A stretch of 64,000 nt of DNA from assembly GCA_013373175.1 (NCBI GenBank), contig JABXII010000003.1, forward strand, positions 1 to 64,000, written 5' to 3'. Numbering within the stretch: the stretch's first letter is position 1; each line of letters starts with the position of its first letter. The notes below the pieces were generated by a model. The model searched no databases, was not told the DNA's origin, and saw only the letters and a program-made list of their open reading frames with translations. This document shows positions 1-9,150 of this stretch, one piece after another. The translations under genes and the position numbers were made by a program. Source of the DNA: Campylobacteraceae bacterium. Its GTDB lineage: Bacteria > Campylobacterota > Campylobacteria > Campylobacterales > Arcobacteraceae.

Positions 1-1682
1 AAATTGATGAGCCAATTTTTGTAAAAGATATTGAACAAAAAGTATTAAGCTTAATCAAGCCCACTTATGACAAGTTAGCAAGTGTAAGTGAAAATATTAA
101 AATCGTTGTTGCAACATATTTTGAACACTCAAATGAAGCTACTAAAATATTAGTAAATACTCCTATTTATGCTTTAGCTTTAGATTTTTTATATGGTAAG
201 AAAAATATTGAAAGCTTAAGTATTATTGCAAAAAGTGACAAAAAACTTATTGCAGGAGTAGTTGATGGAAGAAATATTTGGAAAAATGATATTAAAAAAA
301 GTATCTTAACTTTAGAAGAGATTTCTAAAGAAGTAAAAAAAGATAATATTATAGTTTCTTCATCTTGCTCTTTACTTCACACACCTTTTACTTTAAGATA
401 TGAAGAAAAAATGAATAAAGAGATTAAATCTTGGCTAAGTTACGCAGAAGAAAAACTTGATGAGATTTATTTAATCACAAAACTATTTTTTAAAGGTCAA
501 AATGCTCTAAATGAGATTGAAGCAAAAGATTTAGAAAAAAATATAGAAGCAAATAAAAGTAGAAAAACTTCAACTGTTATTCACGATGAAAAAGTGAAAC
601 AAAGAGTGGAAACTTTTACTAAACTTTCAAGAGAAAAAGATTTTGAGCAAAGAATTAAAATACAAAAAGAGCTTTTAAAGTATGAAGATTTAGCAACAAC
701 AACTATTGGTTCTTTTCCTCAAACACCTGAGATTAGAAAAGCAAGAAGAGACTTCAAAAACAATGAAATCTCAAAAGAAGATTATGAAAAACAAATGAAA
801 CAATATATTGATGAGTGTATTGCTTTTCAAGAAGAGTGTGGAATTGAAGTTCTAGTTCATGGAGAGCCAGAAAGAAATGACATGGTTGAATACTTTGGAG
901 AACAATTAAACGGTTATGGTTTCTCTCAAAATGGTTGGGTTCAATCATATGGAAGTAGATGCGTAAAACCACCATTTATTTATGGAGATATCTCTAGACC
1001 AAAAGCTATGACTGTTGATTGGATTACTTATGCCCAAAGTAAAACAGATAAAATCATGAAAGGTATGTTAACAGGTCCAGTTACTATTTTAAACTGGTCA
1101 TTTGTTAGAGACGATAAACCAAGAGATGAAGTTTCAAAACAAATTGCTGTTGCTTTAAGTGATGAAATTGATGACTTACAAAAAAGTGGTATTAAAATAA
1201 TTCAAGTAGATGAAGCAGCATTTAAAGAAGGATACCCTTTAAGACAAGAGAATATTAAAGCTTATGAATCTTGGGCAACAAGAGACTTTAAAATCTCAGT
1301 GAGCTCAGCATATCCTCAAACTCAAATTCATACACACATGTGCTATAGTGAATTTAATGATATTATTAAAACTATTGAAGATATGGATGCAGATGTTATA
1401 TCAATTGAGACTGCAAGAAGTGGAAATGAGTTATTAAAAATATTTAAAGAAGTAGGATACAAACAAGAAGTAGGACCTGGAATTTATGATATTCATTCTC
1501 CTAGAATCCCAAGTGTTGAAGAGTTAAAAAAACAAATCAACCTTTTACTTGAAGTTCTTCCTAAAGAGCAATTATGGATAAACCCTGATTGTGGACTTAA
1601 AACAAGAAAATGGGAAGAAGTAATTCCAAGTCTAAAAAACATGGTACAAGCAGTAAAAGAAATAAGAGAAGAAAATAGATAG
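1..1682 (+). CDS. metE: Cobalamin-independent methionine synthase, 5'-truncated by the window edge
   Basis: Transfers a methyl group from 5-methyltetrahydropteroyl-triglutamate to homocysteine, the last step of methionine synthesis, without B12. The reading frame is open from base 3, so the internal ATG at 411 is not the start; about 559 codons are present and roughly 200 N-terminal residues lie outside the window. The end of the N-terminal half is recognisable (GVVDGRNIW near base 258, SCSLLHTPF near 363). In the catalytic C-terminal half the zinc ligands of the family are visible: HMC near 1335, a Glu in SIETARSGNE, and Cys in NPDCGLKTRKW near 1580. A strong terminator follows the stop codon, so ilvA is probably transcribed separately. 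Confidence 0.96.
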   Translation, partial: IDEPIFVKDIEQKVLSLIKPTYDKLASVSENIKIVVATYFEHSNEATKILVNTPIYALALDFLYGKKNIESLSIIAKSDKKLIAGVVDGRNIWKNDIKKSILTLEEISKEVKKDNIIVSSSCSLLHTPFTLRYEEKMNKEIKSWLSYAEEKLDEIYLITKLFFKGQNALNEIEAKDLEKNIEANKSRKTSTVIHDEKVKQRVETFTKLSREKDFEQRIKIQKELLKYEDLATTTIGSFPQTPEIRKARRDFKNNEISKEDYEKQMKQYIDECIAFQEECGIEVLVHGEPERNDMVEYFGEQLNGYGFSQNGWVQSYGSRCVKPPFIYGDISRPKAMTVDWITYAQSKTDKIMKGMLTGPVTILNWSFVRDDKPRDEVSKQIAVALSDEIDDLQKSGIKIIQVDEAAFKEGYPLRQENIKAYESWATRDFKISVSSAYPQTQIHTHMCYSEFNDIIKTIEDMDADVISIETARSGNELLKIFKEVGYKQEVGPGIYDIHSPRIPSVEELKKQINLLLEVLPKEQLWINPDCGLKTRKWEEVIPSLKNMVQAVKEIREENR

Positions 1683-1714
1683 AGCAATATGCTCTATCTA
1701 AAAAGAGTTTTTTT
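1677..1714 (+). terminator. Rho-independent terminator after metE
   Basis: A perfect 10-bp stem (AGATAGAGCA / TGCTCTATCT) with a 3-base loop overlaps the metE stop codon. A T-run follows at 1708-1714. A second small hairpin (CTAAAAA / TTTTTAG, 1721-1737) lies just downstream and may act as a backup. Confidence 0.8.
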
Positions 1715-1758
1715 ATGATTCTAAAAACTGTTTTTAGATAGTATTGCAAGGAAATTAA

Positions 1759-2982
1759 ATGAAAAGAAAAAATATGATTACGTTAGATAATATAAAAGAA
1801 GCAAAAGAAAATCTAAAAGATGTAGCACAAAATACACCTTTAACTTTAGCTCCTATCTTAAGTGAAACTTTTAGAAGTGAGATTTATTTTAAAAAAGAGA
1901 ATCTACAATTAACAGGAAGTTTTAAAGTAAGAGGGGCATATAATAGAATTGCTAATTTACCTCAAGATAAAAAAGACAAAGGTGTAGTTGCAGCAAGTGC
2001 TGGAAACCATGCACAGGGTTTAGCTTATGCAGCAAAACAGTTTGGATGTAATGCAACTATCTTTATGCCAGAAGCGACTCCTTTAACAAAAGTAAGTGGT
2101 GTTAAATCCCATGGAGCGAATGTTGTTCTTATTGGGGAAAACTTTGATGAAGCATATGCAGCAGCAATGAAATATAAAGAAGAAAATAATGTTGAATTTA
2201 TCCATCCATTTGCTGATGATGATGTAATTGCTGGACAAGGAACTATTTCTTTAGAAATACTAGAACAAATCCCTGATTTAAAACAGATTGTTGTGCCAAT
2301 TGGTGGTGGTGGACTAATTTCAGGTATTGCAATTGCTGCAAAAGCTATAAATCCAGATATAAAAGTAATTGGTGTAGTTGCAACAGGTGCAAGAGGTATG
2401 AAAGAGTCATATAAATCTCAAACTCCAATTGATAGTGCTAGTGTTAGAACTATTGCAGATGGAATAGCAGTACGTGATGTAACTCCAAAACTATTAGATA
2501 TCATTATTGATTATGTAGATCACATTGTTGAAGTAACTGATAATGAAATTGCAAATGCAATTTTATTTTTACTTGAAAAACACAAACTTGTGGTTGAAGG
2601 TGCTGGTGCTGTTGCAACTGCTGCTATTATGCATGATAAAATCGATAATATAGAAGACTCTAAAGTTTGTGCACTTATTAGTGGTGGAAATATTGATGTA
2701 ACTATGCTTTCTCAAATTATTGAAAAAGGTTTAGTTAAATCATATAGAAAAATGAATTTAATTATAAAACTTATGGATAAACCAGGTTCATTGACCCATT
2801 TAAGTGATATTTTCAAAGATTGTGGTGCAAATATTGTACAAATTGATTATGATAGAGATTCTGTTAAATTAGAGTTTGGCGAAGCTCAAATCACAATATC
2901 TGTTGAAACAAAAGGTGAAGAGCACCAAAAAACTATAAGTGAAAAATTGAAACAAAATGGTTATAGATTTAAACAAATTTAG
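1759..2982 (+). CDS. ilvA: Threonine ammonia-lyase (threonine deaminase)
   Basis: PLP enzyme that converts threonine to 2-oxobutyrate, the entry to isoleucine synthesis. The PLP lysine sits in GSFKVRGAYNR (about residues 53-63), followed by the ASAGNHAQG loop and the glycine-rich PIGGGGLISG phosphate-binding loop. The C-terminal 75 residues form an ACT-like regulatory domain (KLMDKPGSLTHLSDIF onward). At 407 residues it is the short form with a single ACT domain, as in catabolic-type and many biosynthetic bacterial enzymes, so the sequence alone does not settle the allosteric effector. The ATG at 1759 is preceded by AAGGA at 1749; an in-frame ATG five codons later is less well placed. Confidence 0.93.
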   Translation: MKRKNMITLDNIKEAKENLKDVAQNTPLTLAPILSETFRSEIYFKKENLQLTGSFKVRGAYNRIANLPQDKKDKGVVAASAGNHAQGLAYAAKQFGCNATIFMPEATPLTKVSGVKSHGANVVLIGENFDEAYAAAMKYKEENNVEFIHPFADDDVIAGQGTISLEILEQIPDLKQIVVPIGGGGLISGIAIAAKAINPDIKVIGVVATGARGMKESYKSQTPIDSASVRTIADGIAVRDVTPKLLDIIIDYVDHIVEVTDNEIANAILFLLEKHKLVVEGAGAVATAAIMHDKIDNIEDSKVCALISGGNIDVTMLSQIIEKGLVKSYRKMNLIIKLMDKPGSLTHLSDIFKDCGANIVQIDYDRDSVKLEFGEAQITISVETKGEEHQKTISEKLKQNGYRFKQI

Positions 2983-3023
2983 TTTTGTAATTAACATTTA
3001 TAAAATTTTTAGTAAACAAAATA

Positions 3024-3029
3024 TATAAT
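3024..3029 (+). promoter_or_regulatory. Predicted -10 element for atpB
   Basis: TATAAT in an AT-rich context about 40 bases before the atpB start, followed by TGTGCG. There is no obvious -35 box, as is usual for the main sigma factor of this phylum. Confidence 0.6.
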
Positions 3030-3070
3030 GTGCGATATATTTTAGTCACAAACGAAAAAAAAGGAAGAAA

Positions 3071-3757
3071 ATGGAAGGAAGATTGTTTACATTCTTGGGT
3101 GCGATCGGTGGTCACGGACAAGAGTGGATCATTTTATCACACTTTGTACTAGTAGTTGGAGTAATTTTTTTACTATCTAGAGCTGCAACTAGAAAAATGC
3201 AACTTGTTCCAACTGGTACACAAAATGTTTTAGAAGCATACATTCAAGGTGTTGTATCAATGGGTGCAGATACAATGGGAGAAGAAAATGCTAGAAGATA
3301 TTTACCATTAATTGGTGCTTTAGGTTTAGTAATTTTCATCAGTAATATGACAGGTGTTATTCCAGGTTTTGAATCACCAACAGCTAATATTAACTTCACT
3401 TTATCATTAGCGTTAATTGTATTTGTTTACTATAATTACTTAGGTATTAAGAAAAATGGTTTTGTAAACTATTTCAAACATTTTATGGGTCCTATGCCAA
3501 TCTTAGCTCCATTAATGTTCCCTATTGAAATTATTTCTCACTTATCAAGAATCGTTTCTTTATCATTCAGACTTTTCGGTTCTATTAGAGGTGATGATAT
3601 GTTCTTAATGGTACTTTTAATGTTAGTACCTTGGTTAGTTCCATTAGCTGGTTTCTTTATGTTAACTGCTTTTGGTTTCTTACAAGCATTTATTTTCATG
3701 ATTTTAACTTATGTATATATTGCAGGTTCAATCATGATGGAGCACGAAGACCACTAA
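3071..3757 (+). CDS. atpB: F0F1 ATP synthase subunit a
   Basis: Integral membrane subunit a of the F0 sector, forming the two proton half-channels beside the c-ring. The 228 residues contain about five or six hydrophobic segments. The conserved channel helix carries the essential arginine in SLSFRLFGSIRGDDM (about residues 162-176), and the last helices contain the family pattern QAFIFMILTYVYI. The gene stands alone between its own promoter and a strong terminator, away from the other atp genes. An isolated atpB is the usual arrangement in Campylobacterota. The ATG has AAGGAAG seven bases upstream. Confidence 0.96.
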   Translation: MEGRLFTFLGAIGGHGQEWIILSHFVLVVGVIFLLSRAATRKMQLVPTGTQNVLEAYIQGVVSMGADTMGEENARRYLPLIGALGLVIFISNMTGVIPGFESPTANINFTLSLALIVFVYYNYLGIKKNGFVNYFKHFMGPMPILAPLMFPIEIISHLSRIVSLSFRLFGSIRGDDMFLMVLLMLVPWLVPLAGFFMLTAFGFLQAFIFMILTYVYIAGSIMMEHEDH

Positions 3758-3805
3758 TCTATAATTGGTCTAAGAAGCACAAATTAATTTTCGTAAAACT
3801 TGAAA

Positions 3806-3838
3806 GGGGAAAGAGTTTATACTCTTTCCCCTTTTTTT
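3806..3838 (+). terminator. Rho-independent terminator after atpB
   Basis: An 11-bp perfect stem (GGGGAAAGAGT / ACTCTTTCCCC) with a 4-base loop, followed by seven T. It lies about 50 bases after the atpB stop. Confidence 0.92.
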
Positions 3839-3861
3839 GTTATATCAAAGGAATAAACAAA

Positions 3862-4428
3862 ATGAGAGAAGATTTGATTAGTTACTTAATAACTGATCCA
3901 AAATATTATTCAAATGATTTAATATTATTTAAAAAAAATCTAGAAAAAGCTTTAAAAACAAAAAAGGTTAATATGGCTTGTTTTAGAGACAAGACTTCAC
4001 AAAACCACAAAGAACTTGCAAAAGTATTTGTAGATACTTGTAAAGAGTTTGAAGTAGAATATATCTTACTTAGTGAACATTATAATCTAGCCTATGAGCT
4101 TGGAGCAAATGGAGTACACCTTACTTCTAATCAGTTTGATGATATACAAAAAGCAAAAGACTTAGACCTTTATACAGTTATTTCTTGCCATAACTTTACA
4201 GATATAGAGAATGCACAAAAAAAACATATTAATGCAATCACTTACTCTCCTATATTTGATACTCCTAATAAAGGTGAGCCTAAGGGAATATCAAAATTAA
4301 GAGAGATTATTAGGTCTTATGAAGACTTAGATGTAATTGCCCTTGGTGGAATTGTAAATGAAGATAATTTAAAACTTATTTCAAAAACTAAAGCCTATGG
4401 CTTTGCTTCAATTAGGTATTTTATTTAA
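3862..4428 (+). CDS. Thiamine-phosphate synthase-like protein (ThiE/TenI family)
   Basis: A 188-residue TIM-barrel protein of the ThiE/TenI family. ThiE joins the pyrimidine and thiazole halves of thiamine; TenI relatives aromatise the thiazole. Family landmarks are visible: GANGVHLTSNQFDD (about residue 83), ISCHNFTDIENA (about 105), YSPIFDTPNKGEPKG (about 126), and a terminal ALGGI phosphate loop. It is shorter than typical ThiE (about 210), and the pyrophosphate-binding side is not clearly preserved, so TenI-like activity cannot be excluded. The frame stays open upstream into atpB, but this ATG has AAAGGA nine bases before it and lies after the atpB terminator. The 3' end overlaps convergent addA by four bases. 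Confidence 0.75.
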   Translation: MREDLISYLITDPKYYSNDLILFKKNLEKALKTKKVNMACFRDKTSQNHKELAKVFVDTCKEFEVEYILLSEHYNLAYELGANGVHLTSNQFDDIQKAKDLDLYTVISCHNFTDIENAQKKHINAITYSPIFDTPNKGEPKGISKLREIIRSYEDLDVIALGGIVNEDNLKLISKTKAYGFASIRYFI

Positions 4429-7151
4429 ACCTTTTTAAGCTTAGCCATATCTTCATTTAAATAGACAATATAAGTATAAACTTCCTCAGAAGCCAAGATA
4501 TTTTTTATTGCTTCTTTATAATAACTTACTTGATAAATATGTTCTTCTAATTCAGCTTTAGTTGTTTTATAATCAAAGATAAAATACTTATTATCTTTTT
4601 CAACAAGTAAGTCAATAATCCTTAACTCATTTTTATAAATCAAAGATTGTTCTTTACTAAAATTACCCTCTTTTACTAAAGATATAAATTCACTATTTAA
4701 TAAAAGATTGTGAATTCTATTTTTAATATTTTCTATATCATTATCATCTAAATAGTTTGAATATCTATTTTTCACAAGATTGATACTCATATTTAATGAA
4801 CTTTCATCAAAACTATTCATCATCTCTAAGCAATAGTGTGTTGCAATACCAAAATATTTAGCATGTAAAGTATATTCGTCTTCATCATTTTCTACACTAA
4901 TTGGTTTATCTTGTTTTCCTAAATCAAGTGCTTGATAAGATACTTTAGTAACTTTATCATAGTTTTTAGTTTTGTTCTCACTTACAACTATTTGCCCTAG
5001 AATATTTGGTTTTAAATCCAATAAATCAAATACTGATTTTTCTGTTTTTTTAAATATAATCATATTCTTTTTTGCTCTTGTCATAGCAACATACAAAATA
5101 TTTAGTTCATCTTCAAACTCTAAAGACTTCTCTTTTTTTAAAGCCTCTTTATACTCAATACTATAATTATCTAAGCCACCAATTTTATAATAAATATTTT
5201 TTAAATTAACATCATCATACTCAAATAATAAAGAGTCTCTATTAGGTACTTTTTGTTTTATTCTATCAAGAAGTAAAACTGTATGAAACTCTAAACCTTT
5301 TGATTTAAAAATTGTAAGAATCTGTAGACCTATTTGTTCTGAGTTTTCTATTGAAGCATCTAATTCATCAATCTCATATACAAAGTCAACAATATTTTTA
5401 TATGAAGAACAAAGTTCTACAAATTTAATAACATTGTCATCAGTTACATTTAGAGTTTGCGCAATTTTTAATACTGATTCTTGCACACTTTTATATTTTA
5501 AATCAATATCTAAAGTAAAAGGAGTTTCAGGTTTCTTTCCTATAATTGCATTTAAATTTTCTTTATAAATTTTCTCTTTAAAATATAGATATTTTATTGC
5601 ATTTATTACAGCTTTTACATTCTCTTGATTTATTAGTTTAGATGTCATTTCAGTGCTAATTTTTAAACTTGGAAACATCTTTTTTAAATATGAATATAGA
5701 TTTAGTACATCATCATTTGTATAAGTTAATATTGCAATATCGTTACTATTAACTCCCTTTTGCATAAGCTCAGATATTTTTTTAGCTATATTTTCATATT
5801 TCTCTTCTTGAAGTAAAGCCTCATCTTCTACTACTTCCACATATCCATCTTTATGAATAGGCACTTGGTCATGATACTCATATGAAGATAACTTATTAAA
5901 AGAATCATTTACATAATTAACCACTTGTTCACATGACCTATAATTTGTATTTAAAACCTCAACATTTATCATAGGATTGGTGTTTAGAACATAATCAAAG
6001 AGTTCTCTTTTCCCACCTCTAAATCTATAAATTGATTGTTTTGTATCTCCCACATAAAAGAAGGTTTTAAATTCAGAACTTGAAAGTATCTCTTCTATTA
6101 AAGGTTGTAAGATTTTATATTGTAAAAGAGAAGTATCTTGGAACTCATCTATTAAAATATGAGAGAAATTAGAATCTAATCTAAAATATAAAAACTCTTT
6201 ATCAATCTTAGTACTTAATAACTCATAACAGATATTTGAGATATCATCAAAGTGCAGATAATTTTTTGAACTATTATATTTTCTTTTATAGTCTTTAAAA
6301 AGATGATATAACTCAAATAATCTACTTAATGAAAAAGCAGACCTTAATTTATAGTAATTACCTACTTGTTCTTTTGTTTTAGCAAAATATTGTTCCAATG
6401 TTTCATTAGCACACTTTTTAAAATAAGAATATTCCCCTGCACTATTTTTCTCTAGCCATTTTTTTGAAATTAGTTCCTCAAAAGTTTCATAATCAACAGC
6501 TTTAATAGCACTATTTGATGCATTTGGGCAGTTTTGAATAAACTCTTTTATCTTTAAACCTTCCGTTAAAGCCTCTTTTTTCTGTATTTCTATAAGAGAT
6601 AAATCAATATTTATAACATCAAGTGTTTCGCCTTTTTCAAAAATATTTTTAAATATTTCAAAAATAGAATTATATTTTTTATTTTCAAAGAGTGAGAAGT
6701 CTATTAATTTATCAAAGTTATCAATATCTAAAGATTGTAAAAACTTACTACTTAGTTTTTCAACATCATCTTCTTTGATTTCAAAATCATCATTAATACC
6801 TGCATAGCCACTAAACTCTCTTAAAATTTTATTCACAAATTTATCTATTGTAAAAATAGATAAAGAGGCATTAGAAAAGATATCTACAAGGTTTTCTTTT
6901 CTACTTAATATTTCTTCTTTTGAAAATCCAGATTGAGTTTGTATTGCACTTAAGTACCCTTCATCTTCACCTAAAGTTAAAAGTGTTTTATATATTCTTT
7001 CACTCATTTCATTTGCAGCTTTATTTGTAAATGTAAGAGTTAATATCTCTTTAGGAGTTGCACCTTTTAATAATAATGTTATATATCTTACTGTCAATGC
7101 AAAAGTTTTTCCACTTCCCGCACTTGCTTTTAATGCTAAATATTTTTTCAT
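4425..7151 (-). CDS. addA: AddA/RecB-like UvrD-family helicase-nuclease
   Basis: Subunit of a RecBCD/AddAB-type enzyme that resects double-strand breaks for recombination. The N-terminus has Walker A ASAGSGKT (about residues 10-17) and motif Ia TLTFTNKAANEM; the middle has the Walker B region LIDEFQDTS and the GDTKQSIYRFRGG motif; LYVAMTRAKKN is motif VI. The C-terminus has a PD-(D/E)XK nuclease signature (IIDLLVEKDNKYFIFDYKTTK). The probable partner, addB, lies 45 kb away at 49791-52142; separated addA and addB genes are known in Helicobacter. I start at the ATG that gives MKKYLALKASAG; a TTG five codons upstream (7166) has no better ribosome site. Confidence 0.88.
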   Translation of the reverse strand: MKKYLALKASAGSGKTFALTVRYITLLLKGATPKEILTLTFTNKAANEMSERIYKTLLTLGEDEGYLSAIQTQSGFSKEEILSRKENLVDIFSNASLSIFTIDKFVNKILREFSGYAGINDDFEIKEDDVEKLSSKFLQSLDIDNFDKLIDFSLFENKKYNSIFEIFKNIFEKGETLDVINIDLSLIEIQKKEALTEGLKIKEFIQNCPNASNSAIKAVDYETFEELISKKWLEKNSAGEYSYFKKCANETLEQYFAKTKEQVGNYYKLRSAFSLSRLFELYHLFKDYKRKYNSSKNYLHFDDISNICYELLSTKIDKEFLYFRLDSNFSHILIDEFQDTSLLQYKILQPLIEEILSSSEFKTFFYVGDTKQSIYRFRGGKRELFDYVLNTNPMINVEVLNTNYRSCEQVVNYVNDSFNKLSSYEYHDQVPIHKDGYVEVVEDEALLQEEKYENIAKKISELMQKGVNSNDIAILTYTNDDVLNLYSYLKKMFPSLKISTEMTSKLINQENVKAVINAIKYLYFKEKIYKENLNAIIGKKPETPFTLDIDLKYKSVQESVLKIAQTLNVTDDNVIKFVELCSSYKNIVDFVYEIDELDASIENSEQIGLQILTIFKSKGLEFHTVLLLDRIKQKVPNRDSLLFEYDDVNLKNIYYKIGGLDNYSIEYKEALKKEKSLEFEDELNILYVAMTRAKKNMIIFKKTEKSVFDLLDLKPNILGQIVVSENKTKNYDKVTKVSYQALDLGKQDKPISVENDEDEYTLHAKYFGIATHYCLEMMNSFDESSLNMSINLVKNRYSNYLDDNDIENIKNRIHNLLLNSEFISLVKEGNFSKEQSLIYKNELRIIDLLVEKDNKYFIFDYKTTKAELEEHIYQVSYYKEAIKNILASEEVYTYIVYLNEDMAKLKKV

Positions 7152-7179
7152 AAATGAATAATACAAAAATAATCATTTA

Positions 7180-7223
7180 TATCTATATAACTATAAGTTT
7201 TTTTATAATTATATAGATATAAT
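7180..7223. promoter_or_regulatory. Palindromic divergent promoter region
   Basis: Two 16-base arms (7180-7195 and 7204-7219) are inverted copies with one mismatch. The right arm runs into TATAAT at 7218-7223 for the cyclase gene; the left arm ends beside TATAAA on the minus strand (7176-7181), facing addA. Confidence 0.5.
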
Positions 7224-7259
7224 ATATTTAAAGATTATTATCAAGAAAGAAATTAATCA

Positions 7260-9083
7260 ATGCAAACAAAAAATAAGATTATTCTCCTAGTTATTTCAAT
7301 CATCTCTTTTACATTTTTTCTAATTACTATTGACATGATATATAATTTTAGAAACTACGGTATTAAATCAATTGATGACAAAGCAAAAGCTATTGCAAAA
7401 ACAGTAGAACACTCATTAACATCACAAATGGTAAGTGGTGTTATTGATGATAGAGAACTTTTTTTAAGTCAATTAAAAAATATCCCAAATATTGATAAAA
7501 TATGGCTAAGTAGAGGTCAAAAAGTAATTGACATGTATGGAAAAGGCTTTAACAATGAAATCCCAAGAGATGAAGTTGATAAACAAGTATTAAAAACAGG
7601 GGAAACAAAAAAGATTGTAAATGATAAACTTTTTTCTCAAAGTACTTATAGAATTACCATTCCATATAATGCTACAAATAAAGGCAAAATAAATTGTATG
7701 TCATGTCACACTAATGCCCAAGAAGGTGACACTTTAGGTGCAATTTCAATTGAAATGTCAATTGATGATTCTAAGCAAATTGGAATTAGAACTATTACTG
7801 ATACACTATTAATTGCATCTGTATTAATGGTAGTAATTATAATATTACTGAACCTTATTATTTCTCCTTTCTTATCACTATTTGATTCAATTAAAAGAGT
7901 AATGAACAAAGCCCAACAAGGTGACTACTCATATAGAATTCAAAATCCAAAAGGTAAAGAAGCAAAAGATGTTGCTTTATGGATTAATGGATTACTTGAA
8001 AAACTTGAAATCACACTTGAAGCAATTGATTCAAAAATATCAATATTCTTATCTGAACATCATAAAGTTACAGATAAAGACCATTTAATCAATGTAAAAA
8101 ATACAGTTGATAGATTATCAGATGTATATAAATTTAGAAAAACAATTGAATATGATGAAACTATTGATGATGTATATAATAGACTTGCTGAAGTTTTAAA
8201 AATAAAAATAGGAATCACCAAATTTAACTTCTTTGAAGTAAGTACACTTACAAATGAAATTAATCTAGTGCATAGTGAAGCAAAAGTTATTTGTAATATT
8301 ATTGAAGAAGGTTGTAGAGCAGATAGAACAAATACTACCATTGATTCTACGCAGTTTAGAAATATATGTTCTTCGTGTACTTCATGCGAAAAAACAAATT
8401 ATTTCTGTGTTCCTTATGCAATATCAAATGAACTAGATTTAATTGTTTCTATTTATACTGATACTGTTAATCAAACAATTGAAGTAAGAGAAATGATTCC
8501 TTATATTCAAGATTATGTAGATGCAGCTAAAACTGTAATTATAAGTAAAAAACTAATGAATATCTTAGAACATAATGCACAAACTGATGCATTAACAGGA
8601 TTAAAAAATAGAAAATATTTAGAGGATGCAATTCCAAATATCACTTCACAAACTAAACGTTCTGGAATAGCTTATGGGGTTTTACTTTTAGACATAGACT
8701 TCTTTAAAATGGTAAATGATACTTATGGTCATGATATTGGCGATAATGCCATAAAAATAGTTTCGCAAACACTAAATGAAAATATTAGAGAATCTGATAC
8801 TGCTGTAAGATATGGTGGAGAAGAGTTTATTGTTTTACTATATAATTGTGATGAAAAAGGTGCAATGAATGTTGCAGAAAAGATAAGAGAAAATTTTGCT
8901 AAAAAAGAGATTCCAACAGGTGGAACTACAATCTTACAAAAAACTATGAGTATCGGTGTTTCAATGTTCCCTGAAGATACAGAAGATTTAGAAGAAGCAA
9001 TCAAATACTCTGACCTTGCACTATATAAAGCTAAAAATAGTGGTAGAAATAAAGTAATTAGATTCAATAAGAGTTTCCTATAA
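7260..9083 (+). CDS. Membrane diguanylate cyclase with c-type haem motif and cysteine-rich sensor
   Basis: Predicted to make cyclic di-GMP in response to a redox or gas signal. Order: TM1 (about 7-28); a periplasmic domain with the haem-attachment motif CMSCH at 146-150; TM2 (about 181-203); HAMP (about 203-255); a GAF-like region with cysteines at 345, 352, 370, 373, 376 and 383; then GGDEF. The catalytic motif is GGEEF (519-523), with an allosteric I-site RESD (510-513) at the normal five-residue spacing, so the cyclase looks active and product-inhibited. Covalent haem in periplasmic sensor domains is known in other bacteria. That this CXXCH carries haem, and that the cytoplasmic cysteines bind a metal or cluster, are inferences. 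Confidence 0.85.
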   Translation: MQTKNKIILLVISIISFTFFLITIDMIYNFRNYGIKSIDDKAKAIAKTVEHSLTSQMVSGVIDDRELFLSQLKNIPNIDKIWLSRGQKVIDMYGKGFNNEIPRDEVDKQVLKTGETKKIVNDKLFSQSTYRITIPYNATNKGKINCMSCHTNAQEGDTLGAISIEMSIDDSKQIGIRTITDTLLIASVLMVVIIILLNLIISPFLSLFDSIKRVMNKAQQGDYSYRIQNPKGKEAKDVALWINGLLEKLEITLEAIDSKISIFLSEHHKVTDKDHLINVKNTVDRLSDVYKFRKTIEYDETIDDVYNRLAEVLKIKIGITKFNFFEVSTLTNEINLVHSEAKVICNIIEEGCRADRTNTTIDSTQFRNICSSCTSCEKTNYFCVPYAISNELDLIVSIYTDTVNQTIEVREMIPYIQDYVDAAKTVIISKKLMNILEHNAQTDALTGLKNRKYLEDAIPNITSQTKRSGIAYGVLLLDIDFFKMVNDTYGHDIGDNAIKIVSQTLNENIRESDTAVRYGGEEFIVLLYNCDEKGAMNVAEKIRENFAKKEIPTGGTTILQKTMSIGVSMFPEDTEDLEEAIKYSDLALYKAKNSGRNKVIRFNKSFL

Positions 9084-9150
9084 AATTAAAACCTTAAGAT
9101 TATTTTAGGTAAAATAATTGCCTTAAAAATAATAATGTTAGGGAACTTCT

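Noticed and set aside
754-975. Antisense ORF within metE, and similar shadow ORFs throughout
   Set aside because: They lie wholly opposite well-conserved genes, have no ribosome sites, and show no recognisable protein features.
3631-3861. Upstream open extension of the ThiE-like frame inside atpB
   Set aside because: It overlaps the end of atpB and crosses its terminator. The ATG at 3862 has a proper ribosome site and matches the family N-terminus.
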